Shown here piece after piece: positions 1 to 8,370 of a stretch of 64,000 bases of DNA (within the stretch, counting starts at the first letter, position 1; every line of letters starts with the position of its first letter). Source of the DNA: IDS-8 sp040902105 (GTDB lineage Bacteria; Pseudomonadota; Gammaproteobacteria; Steroidobacterales; Woeseiaceae); NCBI GenBank assembly GCA_040902105.1, contig JBBDXW010000048.1, positions 41,775 to 105,774 of the forward strand, read 5' to 3'. Both the position numbers and the translations under genes were made by a program. The notes under the pieces were generated by a model that saw only the letters and a program-made list of their open reading frames with translations, was not told where the DNA came from and ran no database searches.

Positions 1-1
1 C

Positions 2-544
2 GAGGGAACTTATTACATCGCCGATATGCCGGTGAAGCGCTGGCGGGACATCATGATTAACAAGCTGGACTCCAATCCGGATATCTACGGCAAGGCGATC
101 CTGACCCAGTTCGGCGGCGGACGCACCGACATCGCGCCCGAGGGATCTGCGGACATGATCCTGACCTTCCGTAATCTGCACAACTGGCTGAAGGCGGGCG
201 ACGGCGAACTGGCGTTCGAAATCATGTACAAGACGCTGAAGCCGGGCGGCATCCTCGGCGTGGTGGAGCATCGCGGCAATCCCAGCACGCCGCAGGATCC
301 GCGGGCGCTCTCCGGCTATGTCCGGGAGGACTACACTATCGACATGGCCAAAAAGGCGGGCTTCAAGCTGGTCGGCAAGTCCGAGATCAACGCCAACCCC
401 AAGGACATAAAGGACTATCCGGAAGGCGTCTGGACGCTGCCGCCGGGCTACTACAAGGTCGACAACGACGCCGACCGGGCAAAGTACAAAGCGATCGGCG
501 AGTCCGACCGGTTCACGCTGAAGTTTCAGAAGCCTGCGCGGTAA
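2..544 (+). CDS. SAM-dependent methyltransferase family protein, 5' truncated
   Basis: The reading frame is open from the first bases of the window, so the gene begins to the left and only its last ~180 codons are seen. The visible part resembles the C-terminal half of the predicted-methyltransferase family with a class I Rossmann fold (COG4798-like). It has a strand ending ADMILTFRNLHNW (the motif-IV-like acidic strand followed by an aromatic loop), then LKPGGILGVVEHRG, a post-motif strand typical of class I methyltransferases. A C-terminal WTLPPGYY segment follows. Members of this family are often exported; the N-terminus with the SAM-binding glycine loop and any signal peptide is outside the window. 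No substrate can be inferred. The next gene converges from the right. Confidence 0.7.
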   Translation, partial: EGTYYIADMPVKRWRDIMINKLDSNPDIYGKAILTQFGGGRTDIAPEGSADMILTFRNLHNWLKAGDGELAFEIMYKTLKPGGILGVVEHRGNPSTPQDPRALSGYVREDYTIDMAKKAGFKLVGKSEINANPKDIKDYPEGVWTLPPGYYKVDNDADRAKYKAIGESDRFTLKFQKPAR

Positions 545-655
545 GGCCGCAGACACTACGCTGCATGGCGCGGTCTCAGGGATACTTGCGGCGGCGGGTC
601 AGTGCGCTGCTTCCGCAGAAAAGGGCGGTTCGGCGCAGGGTCCGGCCGGACCCGC

Positions 656-2467
656 TCAGTCGCTGCCGACCGTCGCGATGGTCGTGCCCGGAGGCTGCCG
701 TGGTCCCTCTGGGTAGAAGCTAGTCGCCGGCGTTTCGCGCATGAATTCGTAGGTTAGCACGCCGACAGGCTGGTCCGGGCGACCGGCTCTCTGATTCGTG
801 GGGACGGCGGCACGCAATGCCGCCAGGGCATCGGTCGGTGCGTTCCCGAAAGAGCGCGACGAATCCTGTGCCTTGCGAACCTCCATCCAGTGGGCGGCTG
901 TCAGCAGGTCCTGCGCCGTCAGGTGCATTCCGACATCGACGGCCTCACGGGCCCGCGTCACCTTCAGCCAGGTCTGAGCCTCGAGATCCTCCACGGTCGC
1001 GACAATCGGCTGGCCCTGCGGCGCGACGGGGTTGATGTGCCCCATCAGCTCCTGCCACAGCGCAACCGGCAGGTAGCCACCGACACCTGGCGTGTAGCGA
1101 TTCGGGTCCTCGATCACGGTGAAGAAGGGATTGCTGAATCGCTCGATACGCTGGGTCACCGCGACGTACAGGTTGGCGAGCGCGATGGTGAAGAATTCGA
1201 TGTCGTTCGCCATCGGATACGGGTCCCAGTTGGCGTTCGACAGGATGTAGCCCGACTTGCCATTGCTGAGCTCACCGCCTTTGATGTAGTACTGCATGAA
1301 CTGCGAGGTGGAGAGCTCCGGGCTGTCGTCCGGCGTGAGACCGGGACGCACAGCGGGGTTGTGATCCGAGGAGTTCATCGCGATCAGGGTTGTATCGCGC
1401 AGGCGCGCCCAGGCCTGCCAGGCGGAACCCGCACGCTGCGTCGACGCCCGCATGCTGATGGGGTCCTGGATGATCCGCTCCGGGTCGGCTTCGAAGAGAT
1501 AGCTGCCGCTGACCATGTCCATGATGCGCGCGGCGTTCCAGTTCAGCCAGGGATAGGGACGGTTGGTCTGCACGGGCATCGACATCGGCGTGAGGCTCGA
1601 GTTCATGCCGTTGACTGCCATCGCGTAGCTGAGATCGTTCCAGTTCAGAAGCTGCCGCGCTTCATCGAGCAGCAACGCAGTCTGGGCGATGGCATAGACA
1701 TTGGTGCTGATCAGGGCCGCGTCATCGGCGCCGAAGGGCTTCAGCGGCTCCAGTCCGGCCCTCTGCAGAGCGGTGGCAGCGAGCATGCGCTCGCCCCGGT
1801 AATACACCTCGCCTGCCCCCACCATGGCGGCGCCCAGCTGCGCGACGATACCGAGATCCCCTTCGCCCAGCGAGCCACGCGCTTTGACGACCGGTGTGAT
1901 TCGGTGGTTCAGGAGATCGAGCAGCATCTGCGTGAGGCCCGGGCTCGCGGCTTCGTAGGTCATCGTATTGCTGCGTATGGCCATCATGGCGCGGACGAGC
2001 GCTTCCTCATCGATCTCGGGCGGGTAGCCTCCGAGCCCCGCACCCTGGAAGCGCGCGAGTTGCTGCTCCTCGAGATACTTCTTGTTCTCCGGCTCCATCG
2101 GGCTGCCCTGGAACATCCAGACCTCGCGCTCCGAGCCCGCGCCCCGGTTGAACCAGTAGATGGGCACGCCTTCCTCCGCGCCCTGCAGCAGCAGCCCGTA
2201 GACGTCCGCGGCACGCTTTCGTGCCTCGTCCGAAAGCGCCACCCGCGCACCGTGCCGGGCGATCAGGATGACGTCCTCGATTGTCATGTCCTTGCCGGTC
2301 AGCGTTATCGTTCGGTCGCTCTCGGTGTACTCGATGGGTTCATACGGCGGGTGAGCGTATGACGTCCGTGCCAACGACAGGCCGACTACAAGCGCAGCGC
2401 CTGCCACCGTCCAGAATGCAGTTGCCGCACCGGCAATAACGCGTGGCTTCAATCTTTGCAGTTCCAT
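656..2467 (-). CDS. Exported HAL/PAL-family (aromatic amino acid lyase-like) protein lacking the MIO triad
   Basis: 603 aa from the ATG at 2467, preceded by GAGG eight bases upstream; a longer TTG-initiated frame exists but would bury the signal sequence. Residues ~8-38 form a hydrophobic N-terminal segment ending near TSYAHPP, so the protein is probably exported or membrane anchored. The fold is that of the histidine/phenylalanine ammonia-lyase family: a QDPISMRASTQ helix and SSDHNPAV match conserved family blocks. Where the family has GSxGASGDL, in which Ala-Ser-Gly cyclises to the MIO electrophile, this protein reads GSLGEGDL, one residue shorter and without the triad. The Tyr-containing loop (VPIYWFNRGAG) is also atypical of YGxNTGFG. 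Classical ammonia-lyase chemistry is therefore doubtful. It could be a different lyase or a non-enzymatic relative. It stands alone, with no obvious operon. Confidence 0.75.
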   Translation of the reverse strand: MELQRLKPRVIAGAATAFWTVAGAALVVGLSLARTSYAHPPYEPIEYTESDRTITLTGKDMTIEDVILIARHGARVALSDEARKRAADVYGLLLQGAEEGVPIYWFNRGAGSEREVWMFQGSPMEPENKKYLEEQQLARFQGAGLGGYPPEIDEEALVRAMMAIRSNTMTYEAASPGLTQMLLDLLNHRITPVVKARGSLGEGDLGIVAQLGAAMVGAGEVYYRGERMLAATALQRAGLEPLKPFGADDAALISTNVYAIAQTALLLDEARQLLNWNDLSYAMAVNGMNSSLTPMSMPVQTNRPYPWLNWNAARIMDMVSGSYLFEADPERIIQDPISMRASTQRAGSAWQAWARLRDTTLIAMNSSDHNPAVRPGLTPDDSPELSTSQFMQYYIKGGELSNGKSGYILSNANWDPYPMANDIEFFTIALANLYVAVTQRIERFSNPFFTVIEDPNRYTPGVGGYLPVALWQELMGHINPVAPQGQPIVATVEDLEAQTWLKVTRAREAVDVGMHLTAQDLLTAAHWMEVRKAQDSSRSFGNAPTDALAALRAAVPTNQRAGRPDQPVGVLTYEFMRETPATSFYPEGPRQPPGTTIATVGSD

Positions 2468-2869
2468 CAGGGCATCCTCAGGATTTGTGGTTGTTTCGAC
2501 AAAGCACAACGAGCAGAACCCAGATCGTTTCAATCACCGGCTCACGGGCGTCGATTCACATTACCTCGGCACGTCGAAACCCGACGCGCCGCTGGCCATA
2601 ATGCGACAGCAGCCCGCGCACTTTCGCTTGCAGTGATTCGCCAGGCAGTTGGCAGGCCCATCTCGAATCAGGCCCGTCAGTTCGTTCCTCCCCTACGCGC
2701 CTCGATCCGACGTTGCGACGACGTTTTGCGCTTCCTTATTGGTGGCGTTTGTCCCCGGTTATGGGGTGACGAGCGGTTTCCCCGGATTCGCCATGTCCCC
2801 AATTCAGCCGTACTCTGCACTGGAATTCAACTTTTTTGAGTATGGCTCAAGATGCACCGGCCGCAGCCG
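2468..2869. other. Intergenic region without a convincing gene
   Basis: About 400 bp between the 5' end of the lyase-like gene and the 3' end of the TPR-sulfotransferase gene, both on the minus strand. Short open frames on the plus strand have no recognisable product. It presumably carries the promoter of the lyase-like gene, but I see no clear -35/-10 pair. Confidence 0.4.
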
Positions 2870-4897
2870 CTAGTCCGGGTAGCGAGACAGGATTCCGGGA
2901 CCCAGGGCATCGCGCAGCGGCTGGAGATGTTCTTCGTAATTCCGCCAGTGCTCGAGCGCGCTGCGGTAAATGGGCTGCTTCACCTGCTCCGAGCTCGGCG
3001 TGCGGATGTTCCGCTGTGTCTCGTGGAAGCGGATACAGGTCTCCTCGAAAGGCAGCCTGCAGAAATCCAGCATGCGCCGAACCTGCCCTTCGAGATCGTC
3101 CACCACATCCTCATGCATAACGCGCAATACGAAACCCGGCAGGACGCGGTCCCAGTGGTCCATCAGGCGCACATAGCCTTTGTAGTAGCGGCCGATTTCG
3201 TGCAGACCGTAGGTGAATTCCTGGCCTTCCCCGAACAATTGCTTGAAGCCGCTGAAACAGCAGGCCATGGGATGGCGCCTTGCATCGATGACCTTTGCGT
3301 TCGGCAGGATGAGGCGGATTAGGCCGATATGCAGGAAATTGTTCGGCATCTTGTCGATGAAGAACGGCGCGCCGGCGCGATACACCCGGGTATTTTCAAT
3401 ATACCGCTCGCCGAAACGCCGGAAATGGTGATCATCCAGCTCCCGCAAAATCGCCGGGTATCTCGGCGACCGTTCCACCCATCTGCCACGCAGGCGCTGG
3501 GCGAGACTGCCAATATCATGCAACTCCATGGTACCGTCGACGATGCTGTGTGAGGCCAGAATCTGCTCCAGCAGGGTCGAGCCGGATCGCGGCAGACCGA
3601 CAATGAAAATCGGGTCGCGCGCCTCGTATCCCACCCCCTGCCGCTGTTCAAACAGCTCCGCGGTACAGACCTCCATCTGCGCCTCAACCCGGCTCTGGAA
3701 TTTCGCATCTTTGTAACGCACCTGTTGCTTTTTCAGGGCATTGCCACGTTCGTAGTACGCAAAAGAGGTATCGTATTCCTTCCGATCCTCATACGCCTTG
3801 CCGGCGGCAAAGCACAGGTGAATCCGATCCTGCAGGCGTGTATCGGCCGATTGTTCGTACTCGACGATTTGGGCCAGCTCGGCTTTGGTGAATTCGTAGG
3901 TCTTGGTATTGGCCAGACTCCAGTAGGCGTCGCCGAACTGCGGGCGAATCCGGTAGGCCGCACGATAGGCTTCGATGGCTTTGCGGAACGCACCTGTGAT
4001 CTTCAGCGCATGACCGAGAAACAGGTGCTGCCTGGCGTCATAGGGATGCTTCTCCAGCACCCGCCGGTAGCGGGCGATTCCCTCCTCGGGTTTACCGAGA
4101 CCCACGAGGGCCGAAGCCAGATTGGCCTGGTATCGTGGATCATCCGGGTTTGTTTTCAGCAGGATCTGCGCCTGCTCGTGAGCCTTGTCGAATCGCTGAG
4201 TGCGCAGTAACAGATTGAGATAATCGACGCGCGCCGGGACGTGTTCCGGATACAGTTCCACACAGCTTTCCAACAGGAAGTCAGCACCATCATAGATCTG
4301 CAGCCGCACGCCAATCATCGCCAGCAGGCGCATGCCGTCGACATGGTGCTTGTTGCGCTGCAGGAAACTGCGGCACAGGCGTTCGGCCTTGCGCAACTTG
4401 TTCTGGTGCATGAAGCTGTACACGCTGACCAGCTCCGCCGGCAACGATTCGAGAAAGGCGAGCTGGAGTCGGGCACGTGCTGCCTCCTGTTGACGTCCAG
4501 CGCGATCACACAGACCGGCCAGCACCCGCCAGCTCGCCAGCAGGGCCGGGTTCAGTTCCACCGCACGCGCATAGGCCCGAAGGGCCGGACCGGGTTCATT
4601 CAGGGCAAGGCAAGAATGCCCCTGCTCCTGGTAGGCCCGGGCATATTCCGGGTCTCTTGCCAGCAGGGTCTGCAGAGTATGCAGCGCGCTGTCGTACTGG
4701 CGGGTATAGCGCTGGACCACCGCCAGCAGGTACAGGGTCTCGACCTCATCGTCCCGGGTGAGGGAGGGTTCGAGCAACGTACGCAGGATGACGGCGGCTT
4801 CGCCAAACCGGGTCGCTTGTATCAGGGTTCTGGCCTGCTCCAGCGATCCGGCAGACGGCCCGACCTTTGTCTGTAATGTCGATTCAGTACTTGTCAA
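2870..4897 (-). CDS. TPR-repeat sulfotransferase family protein
   Basis: 675 aa. The first ~400 residues are helical TPR-like repeats (for example residues ~85-120, 220-255, 255-290 and 290-325, with typical A-x-Y and NP/LxP spacing). The C-terminal part is a sulfotransferase domain. Its 5'-phosphosulfate loop for PAPS is at residues ~431-446 (IFIVGLPRSGSTLLEQ), followed by the substrate/3'-phosphate region VIDARRHPMACCFSGFKQ. The family transfers sulfate from PAPS to peptide or small-molecule hydroxyls; the substrate here is unknown. Translation seems to begin at a TTG (4897) since no ATG lies between it and the first TPRs. The gene diverges from a TonB-dependent receptor, a pairing common in receptor-rich proteobacteria. 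Confidence 0.85.
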   Translation of the reverse strand: MTSTESTLQTKVGPSAGSLEQARTLIQATRFGEAAVILRTLLEPSLTRDDEVETLYLLAVVQRYTRQYDSALHTLQTLLARDPEYARAYQEQGHSCLALNEPGPALRAYARAVELNPALLASWRVLAGLCDRAGRQQEAARARLQLAFLESLPAELVSVYSFMHQNKLRKAERLCRSFLQRNKHHVDGMRLLAMIGVRLQIYDGADFLLESCVELYPEHVPARVDYLNLLLRTQRFDKAHEQAQILLKTNPDDPRYQANLASALVGLGKPEEGIARYRRVLEKHPYDARQHLFLGHALKITGAFRKAIEAYRAAYRIRPQFGDAYWSLANTKTYEFTKAELAQIVEYEQSADTRLQDRIHLCFAAGKAYEDRKEYDTSFAYYERGNALKKQQVRYKDAKFQSRVEAQMEVCTAELFEQRQGVGYEARDPIFIVGLPRSGSTLLEQILASHSIVDGTMELHDIGSLAQRLRGRWVERSPRYPAILRELDDHHFRRFGERYIENTRVYRAGAPFFIDKMPNNFLHIGLIRLILPNAKVIDARRHPMACCFSGFKQLFGEGQEFTYGLHEIGRYYKGYVRLMDHWDRVLPGFVLRVMHEDVVDDLEGQVRRMLDFCRLPFEETCIRFHETQRNIRTPSSEQVKQPIYRSALEHWRNYEEHLQPLRDALGPGILSRYPD

Positions 4898-5446
4898 GTT
4901 CTTCTCGCCGACGAAGCAACACTCGATATGGACCGCAGAGGCCGCATGGTGACGTACCTCCTCTGCTGGCTATTAGTCCTCTCAATAACCGATTTCCGCA
5001 GGGTACACCTCCCTATTCAACGTCACGCCGGGCAACGCAGCAGAAGAATCGCCGCGATATCCGCGACTTCGCGCTCGAGAGGAAAAAGTCTGACTGGCAT
5101 TGATTGCGACCCGCTGCTCTGAAAGGAACAAAAATTCAAGGGGATACGCTAGAGTTCTCAGGAGGCCTTAACTTACCCATGAAACCAGATTCGGTTAAGT
5201 CGCGGCTCATGTCTTGCAGGGCAGATCCTGTGGCATCGAGGAGACATTTTTTCTTCAGCTACGGTGTAGACTTGCGAGGAAATTTGTGTGAGGGTAACGT
5301 ATGTGTCGGGAGTCTGTCTCTAATTGACATCGAATACCGATCCTGGGGGATCGGCCCTGACAACGACAGCACATGAGCGAAATAGCTGGGAGTTAGATCA
5401 AGAAAGCGACCATAGTGTTGCACCTTTCAACCGCGGGGGTGGGGAC
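4898..5446. promoter_or_regulatory. Divergent intergenic region between sulfotransferase and TonB receptor
   Basis: About 550 bp separating two divergent genes, so it must hold both promoters. Open frames in it lack recognisable products and ribosome sites. A purine-rich GGGGGTGGGGAC tract lies directly before the receptor ATG at 5447 and serves as its ribosome binding site. No operator palindrome stood out. Confidence 0.4.
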
Positions 5447-7834
5447 ATGTACAGAAAGAGAAAGCTGCGTGAGGCAATCACCTTGGCGATTGCATCGGGT
5501 GCCGTGGGTGTTTCGGGCAGCGCACTCGCGCAAGAACAAGAAGATGGTTCCAAAAGATTGGAGGAAATCATCGTTACGGCGGCCAAGCGGGAACAGAACT
5601 TGCAGGACGTCCCGATCGCGGTCCAGGCAATGGATGCGGCGATGCTCGAAAACCTCAATATTCAGAGTTTCGAGGACTACGTCAAGCAGGCGCCCAGCGT
5701 GAATTTTTCCGGCCGTGGTCCGGGTCAGAACGCGGTGTTCATGCGTGGCATCACGGCAGGGGGCGGCCTCTATTCATCCGGCCGAGCAGAGTCCACGTCG
5801 AGTGTGGCCCTCTACGTCGATGAAGCGGCGATGACCACTACGGGTCGTAACATCGACGTCCACCTTTTCGATGTGAACCGTATCGAGATACTGCCCGGGC
5901 CGCAGGGTACCCTGTATGGGCAAAGTTCCCAGGCGGGTACGATCCGCATCGTCACCAGCCAGCCGAGATTTAATGAATGGGAAGGCAAGGTCCAGGCCAC
6001 GGTGCACACGATCGATGACGGCGATACCGGTTTTGGCGTGGAAGGCGTTCTCAACATTCCGGTCATCGACGATCGCTTTGCTCTGCGTGCGGTCGGCTAC
6101 CAGATCGAGCGGGCCGGGTGGATCGACAATGTCCCCAATACCATTTCCTACAACGACAACATCTTTTTCGGTTCGGTCCCACAGGCGCCCGGCGCTGTCA
6201 TTGCAGAACGAGACAATTCAGCTTCTGTAGCGGATGATATTAACGAAGCCGTGTACACCGGCGGCCGTCTCACCGGCTTGCTGAACGTCAGCGAAAACTG
6301 GGATCTGACCGTGGGCATGATGGCGCAGACTCTCGATGTCGATGGCGTGTTCGATTATTCGCCAAACATCGGTGACAATCAGATATCGCGCTACGAACCC
6401 GACAGACTCGATGACGATTTTATCCAGTTCAACTGGACGCTCGAGGGGCGACTGGGCATGCTGGATATAGTTTACGCCGGCGCGTACATTGACCAGGATA
6501 TCAGTCAGTTCGCCGACTACACGACCGACGTCTACGATACGTCCTGGCTGATCTGGTACAACTGTGAATACAACGCCGCGTACGAGGTCCTGGGTTGCGA
6601 GGCGCCGAACGAGACGTTTCACCTGGACGAGACAAAACAACGCACGCAGCACGAATTGCGGTTTACGACGGATCAAAGCGAGCGGCTGCGTTTCATCGGG
6701 GGAATCTGGTATTCCGAGGACGAAATCCTCGCCCTGCAGGAGTGGCAGTATCACGATCCGGACCTGTTCGCCCAGAATGCAGCATGTTGCGGTGCCACGA
6801 CTTTCTACGGCCCACGACCTCCGGAGACCGCTTTCTGGAATGAAATTCACCAGGATGCCAATGAGCTTGCCTTCTTCGGCGAATTGAGCTACGACTTCAC
6901 GGATCAATGGAGCGCGACTGTGGGCCTGCGGCGTTCCCTGAACGAATTGACGCCCCTGGGGTCGTTCAACACGGCGACACGTGGACCTGTTGACACGGAC
7001 GGTGGCGGTACGCTGGACAATCACGGGACGGCAGAAGAGAACAAGACCATCCCCAAGGTCAGCTTAAGCTACCGGCCGAACGAGGACATGATGTTCTATG
7101 GCACCTATTCGGAAGGCTTTCGCCGGGGTGGGTTCAATCGCCAGGGAGCCATCTTCTTTGTAGAAACGGGCGAGTTGGCATTTCCGGCCGCTTTCGAGTC
7201 TGACACGGTCGACAACTACGAGCTTGGCTGGAAACTCACGCTGCTCGACAGCCGCGTGAGATGGAACGGTGCGGCATTCTTCCTCGAGTGGACGGATCAG
7301 CAGGTCACTATATTCGATCCGCCTATCTATGGCATCACGGCCTTCACCGCCAATCTCGCGGGATCCGAGGTCAAGGGCATCGAATCTGATTTTACTGCGC
7401 TGCTCACGGACAACCTGACCCTGCAGGGCGCGTTTACCATTCTCGACGGGGAAATCACCGACCTTCCGGGGACGGGTGCGGAAGGCCTGAGGCCGGTTGG
7501 CAGTGACCTGTCCATGGTGCCGGATTTCTCGGCCAGTCTCAATTTCCACTATGACTTCCAGTTGATGGGAAGGGCAAGCTTCTGGGCGCTCGGTGCCTCG
7601 CACACCGGCTCGATGATCCAGGGCCTCACCGTGGCAGACTCCGAGAATCTCGATGCCTATACGCTAGTGGATGCCTCCATCGGCATAAGCTTCGAACAAT
7701 GGCAGTTGCGGTTGATCGGGTCCAATCTGACCGATGAGCGGCCCGAGCTCAGTATCGATGACGATGGCGGTCCGATACGGATTCGGAGCACGCAGCCGCG
7801 CACGCTGGCCGTCCGGGTGTCCTACGAATTCTAG
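5447..7834 (+). CDS. TonB-dependent outer-membrane receptor
   Basis: 795 aa from ATG 5447, chosen because a purine-rich ribosome site precedes it and a signal peptide (ITLAIASGAVGVSGSALAQ) follows at once; the frame is open further upstream but without a start signal. After cleavage comes a TonB-box-like EEIIVTAAKREQ and the plug domain (LQDVPIAVQAM, a YVKQAPSVNFSGRG segment and IEILPGPQGTLYG, the conserved plug motif). A 22-strand-type barrel follows, ending in the aromatic terminal residue F (TLAVRVSYEF) needed for outer-membrane insertion. It is of the large sphingomonad/gammaproteobacterial receptor type used for sugars, aromatics or siderophores; ligand unknown. It is divergent from the TPR-sulfotransferase. 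Cysteines in the barrel (around NCEYNAAYEVLGCEAP and AACCGA) are unusual and may form extracellular disulfides. Confidence 0.9.
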   Translation: MYRKRKLREAITLAIASGAVGVSGSALAQEQEDGSKRLEEIIVTAAKREQNLQDVPIAVQAMDAAMLENLNIQSFEDYVKQAPSVNFSGRGPGQNAVFMRGITAGGGLYSSGRAESTSSVALYVDEAAMTTTGRNIDVHLFDVNRIEILPGPQGTLYGQSSQAGTIRIVTSQPRFNEWEGKVQATVHTIDDGDTGFGVEGVLNIPVIDDRFALRAVGYQIERAGWIDNVPNTISYNDNIFFGSVPQAPGAVIAERDNSASVADDINEAVYTGGRLTGLLNVSENWDLTVGMMAQTLDVDGVFDYSPNIGDNQISRYEPDRLDDDFIQFNWTLEGRLGMLDIVYAGAYIDQDISQFADYTTDVYDTSWLIWYNCEYNAAYEVLGCEAPNETFHLDETKQRTQHELRFTTDQSERLRFIGGIWYSEDEILALQEWQYHDPDLFAQNAACCGATTFYGPRPPETAFWNEIHQDANELAFFGELSYDFTDQWSATVGLRRSLNELTPLGSFNTATRGPVDTDGGGTLDNHGTAEENKTIPKVSLSYRPNEDMMFYGTYSEGFRRGGFNRQGAIFFVETGELAFPAAFESDTVDNYELGWKLTLLDSRVRWNGAAFFLEWTDQQVTIFDPPIYGITAFTANLAGSEVKGIESDFTALLTDNLTLQGAFTILDGEITDLPGTGAEGLRPVGSDLSMVPDFSASLNFHYDFQLMGRASFWALGASHTGSMIQGLTVADSENLDAYTLVDASIGISFEQWQLRLIGSNLTDERPELSIDDDGGPIRIRSTQPRTLAVRVSYEF

Positions 7835-7902
7835 GGCAGTGTGACTCGCGGCTGACCGTCAATGCCCTGATATCCGGCTGTTCGTTCCTTTATGGCTGGT
7901 CG

Positions 7903-7922
7903 GCCGGCCCACTCGGGCCGGC
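7903..7922 (+). terminator. Strong GC hairpin after the receptor gene
   Basis: GCCGGCCC (7903-7910) pairs with GGGCCGGC (7915-7922) around an ACTC loop. It lies 68 bp beyond the receptor stop and could end its transcript, but no T-tract follows, so it may instead be an intrinsic structure of the IS3 remnant that begins here. Confidence 0.35.
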
Positions 7923-7934
7923 GACTGTTGAGAA

Positions 7935-8300
7935 TTGTTGCGATTCAGCGAGACGCAGATGGTCTCGATTCTCAAGGGAGCCGACGCGGGCATGAAGGTG
8001 AAGGAGATTTTCCGCAAGCACGGCATATCCGATGCCACGTACTACAACTGGAAGTCGAAGTACGGCGGCATGGATGCGTCGGATATGAAGCGCCTGAAAC
8101 GAGCTCGAGTCGGAGCTTTCGCAACCCAAGTGGATGTACGCCAGATTGGCACGTGAAAACGATGCCATGGATGCGGAATCTGATCGAAGAAAAAAGCTCT
8201 GAGGCCGCCGGCGAAACGCGAGGCGGCCGTTTTTTTGGCGCAGGAGGGCTCGTCGATCGCCGCCAGTTGCCGAAGTTTACGGTTGGAGCGGCGCTGCGCG
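7935..8300 (+). pseudogene. Decayed IS3-family transposase (OrfA plus start of OrfB)
   Basis: Codons from 7935 read RFSETQMVSILKGADAGM, then KVKEIFRKHGISDATYYNW and KSKYGGMDASDMKRLK, which is the helix-turn-helix OrfA of IS3-family elements (IS51/IS407-like consensus FxExQIxxILKEADAG ... HGISxATYYNWKxKYGG). After KRLK a single-base shift moves the frame to ELESELSQPKWMYARLARE, matching the OrfA coiled-coil tail, which ends KKL-stop. OrfB then starts as LRPPAKREAAVFLAQEG and is lost after ~40 codons, before any DDE catalytic residue. The element is frameshifted and truncated, so inactive. The next receptor gene begins 70 bp after the break. No terminal inverted repeats could be assigned with confidence. 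Confidence 0.8.
8190..8228 (+). other. Programmed -1 frameshift signal of the IS3 remnant
   Basis: A slippery AAAAAAG heptamer (8190-8196) is followed seven bases later by a GGCCGCC/GGCGGCC stem (8203-8209 with 8222-8228) and T7. The OrfA frame ends KKL-stop exactly here and OrfB (PPAKREA) lies in the -1 frame. This is the standard arrangement by which IS3 elements make the OrfAB fusion. The stem plus T-run would also act as a terminator on the plus strand, insulating the receptor gene downstream. Confidence 0.6.
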
Positions 8301-8370
8301 CCGCCACCCTCAACCGCTACTGCAAATGGCACAATATGCCCATACCCAGCTTTGCTGCGTTGATGTATCT

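Noticed and set aside
890..2362. Long open frame (490 codons) on the plus strand opposite the lyase-like gene
   Set aside because: It is antisense to a gene with clear family motifs, has no recognisable domain and a composition typical of a GC-rich shadow frame.
6218..7024. 268-codon minus-strand frame inside the TonB receptor gene
   Set aside because: It lies wholly antisense to a well-supported receptor and shows no domain, signal or ribosome site.
8203..8236. GGCCGCC hairpin plus T7 as a simple terminator of the upstream receptor
   Set aside because: It is better explained as the IS3 programmed-frameshift stem, because the slippery heptamer and OrfA/OrfB frames align with it; a secondary terminator effect is noted separately.
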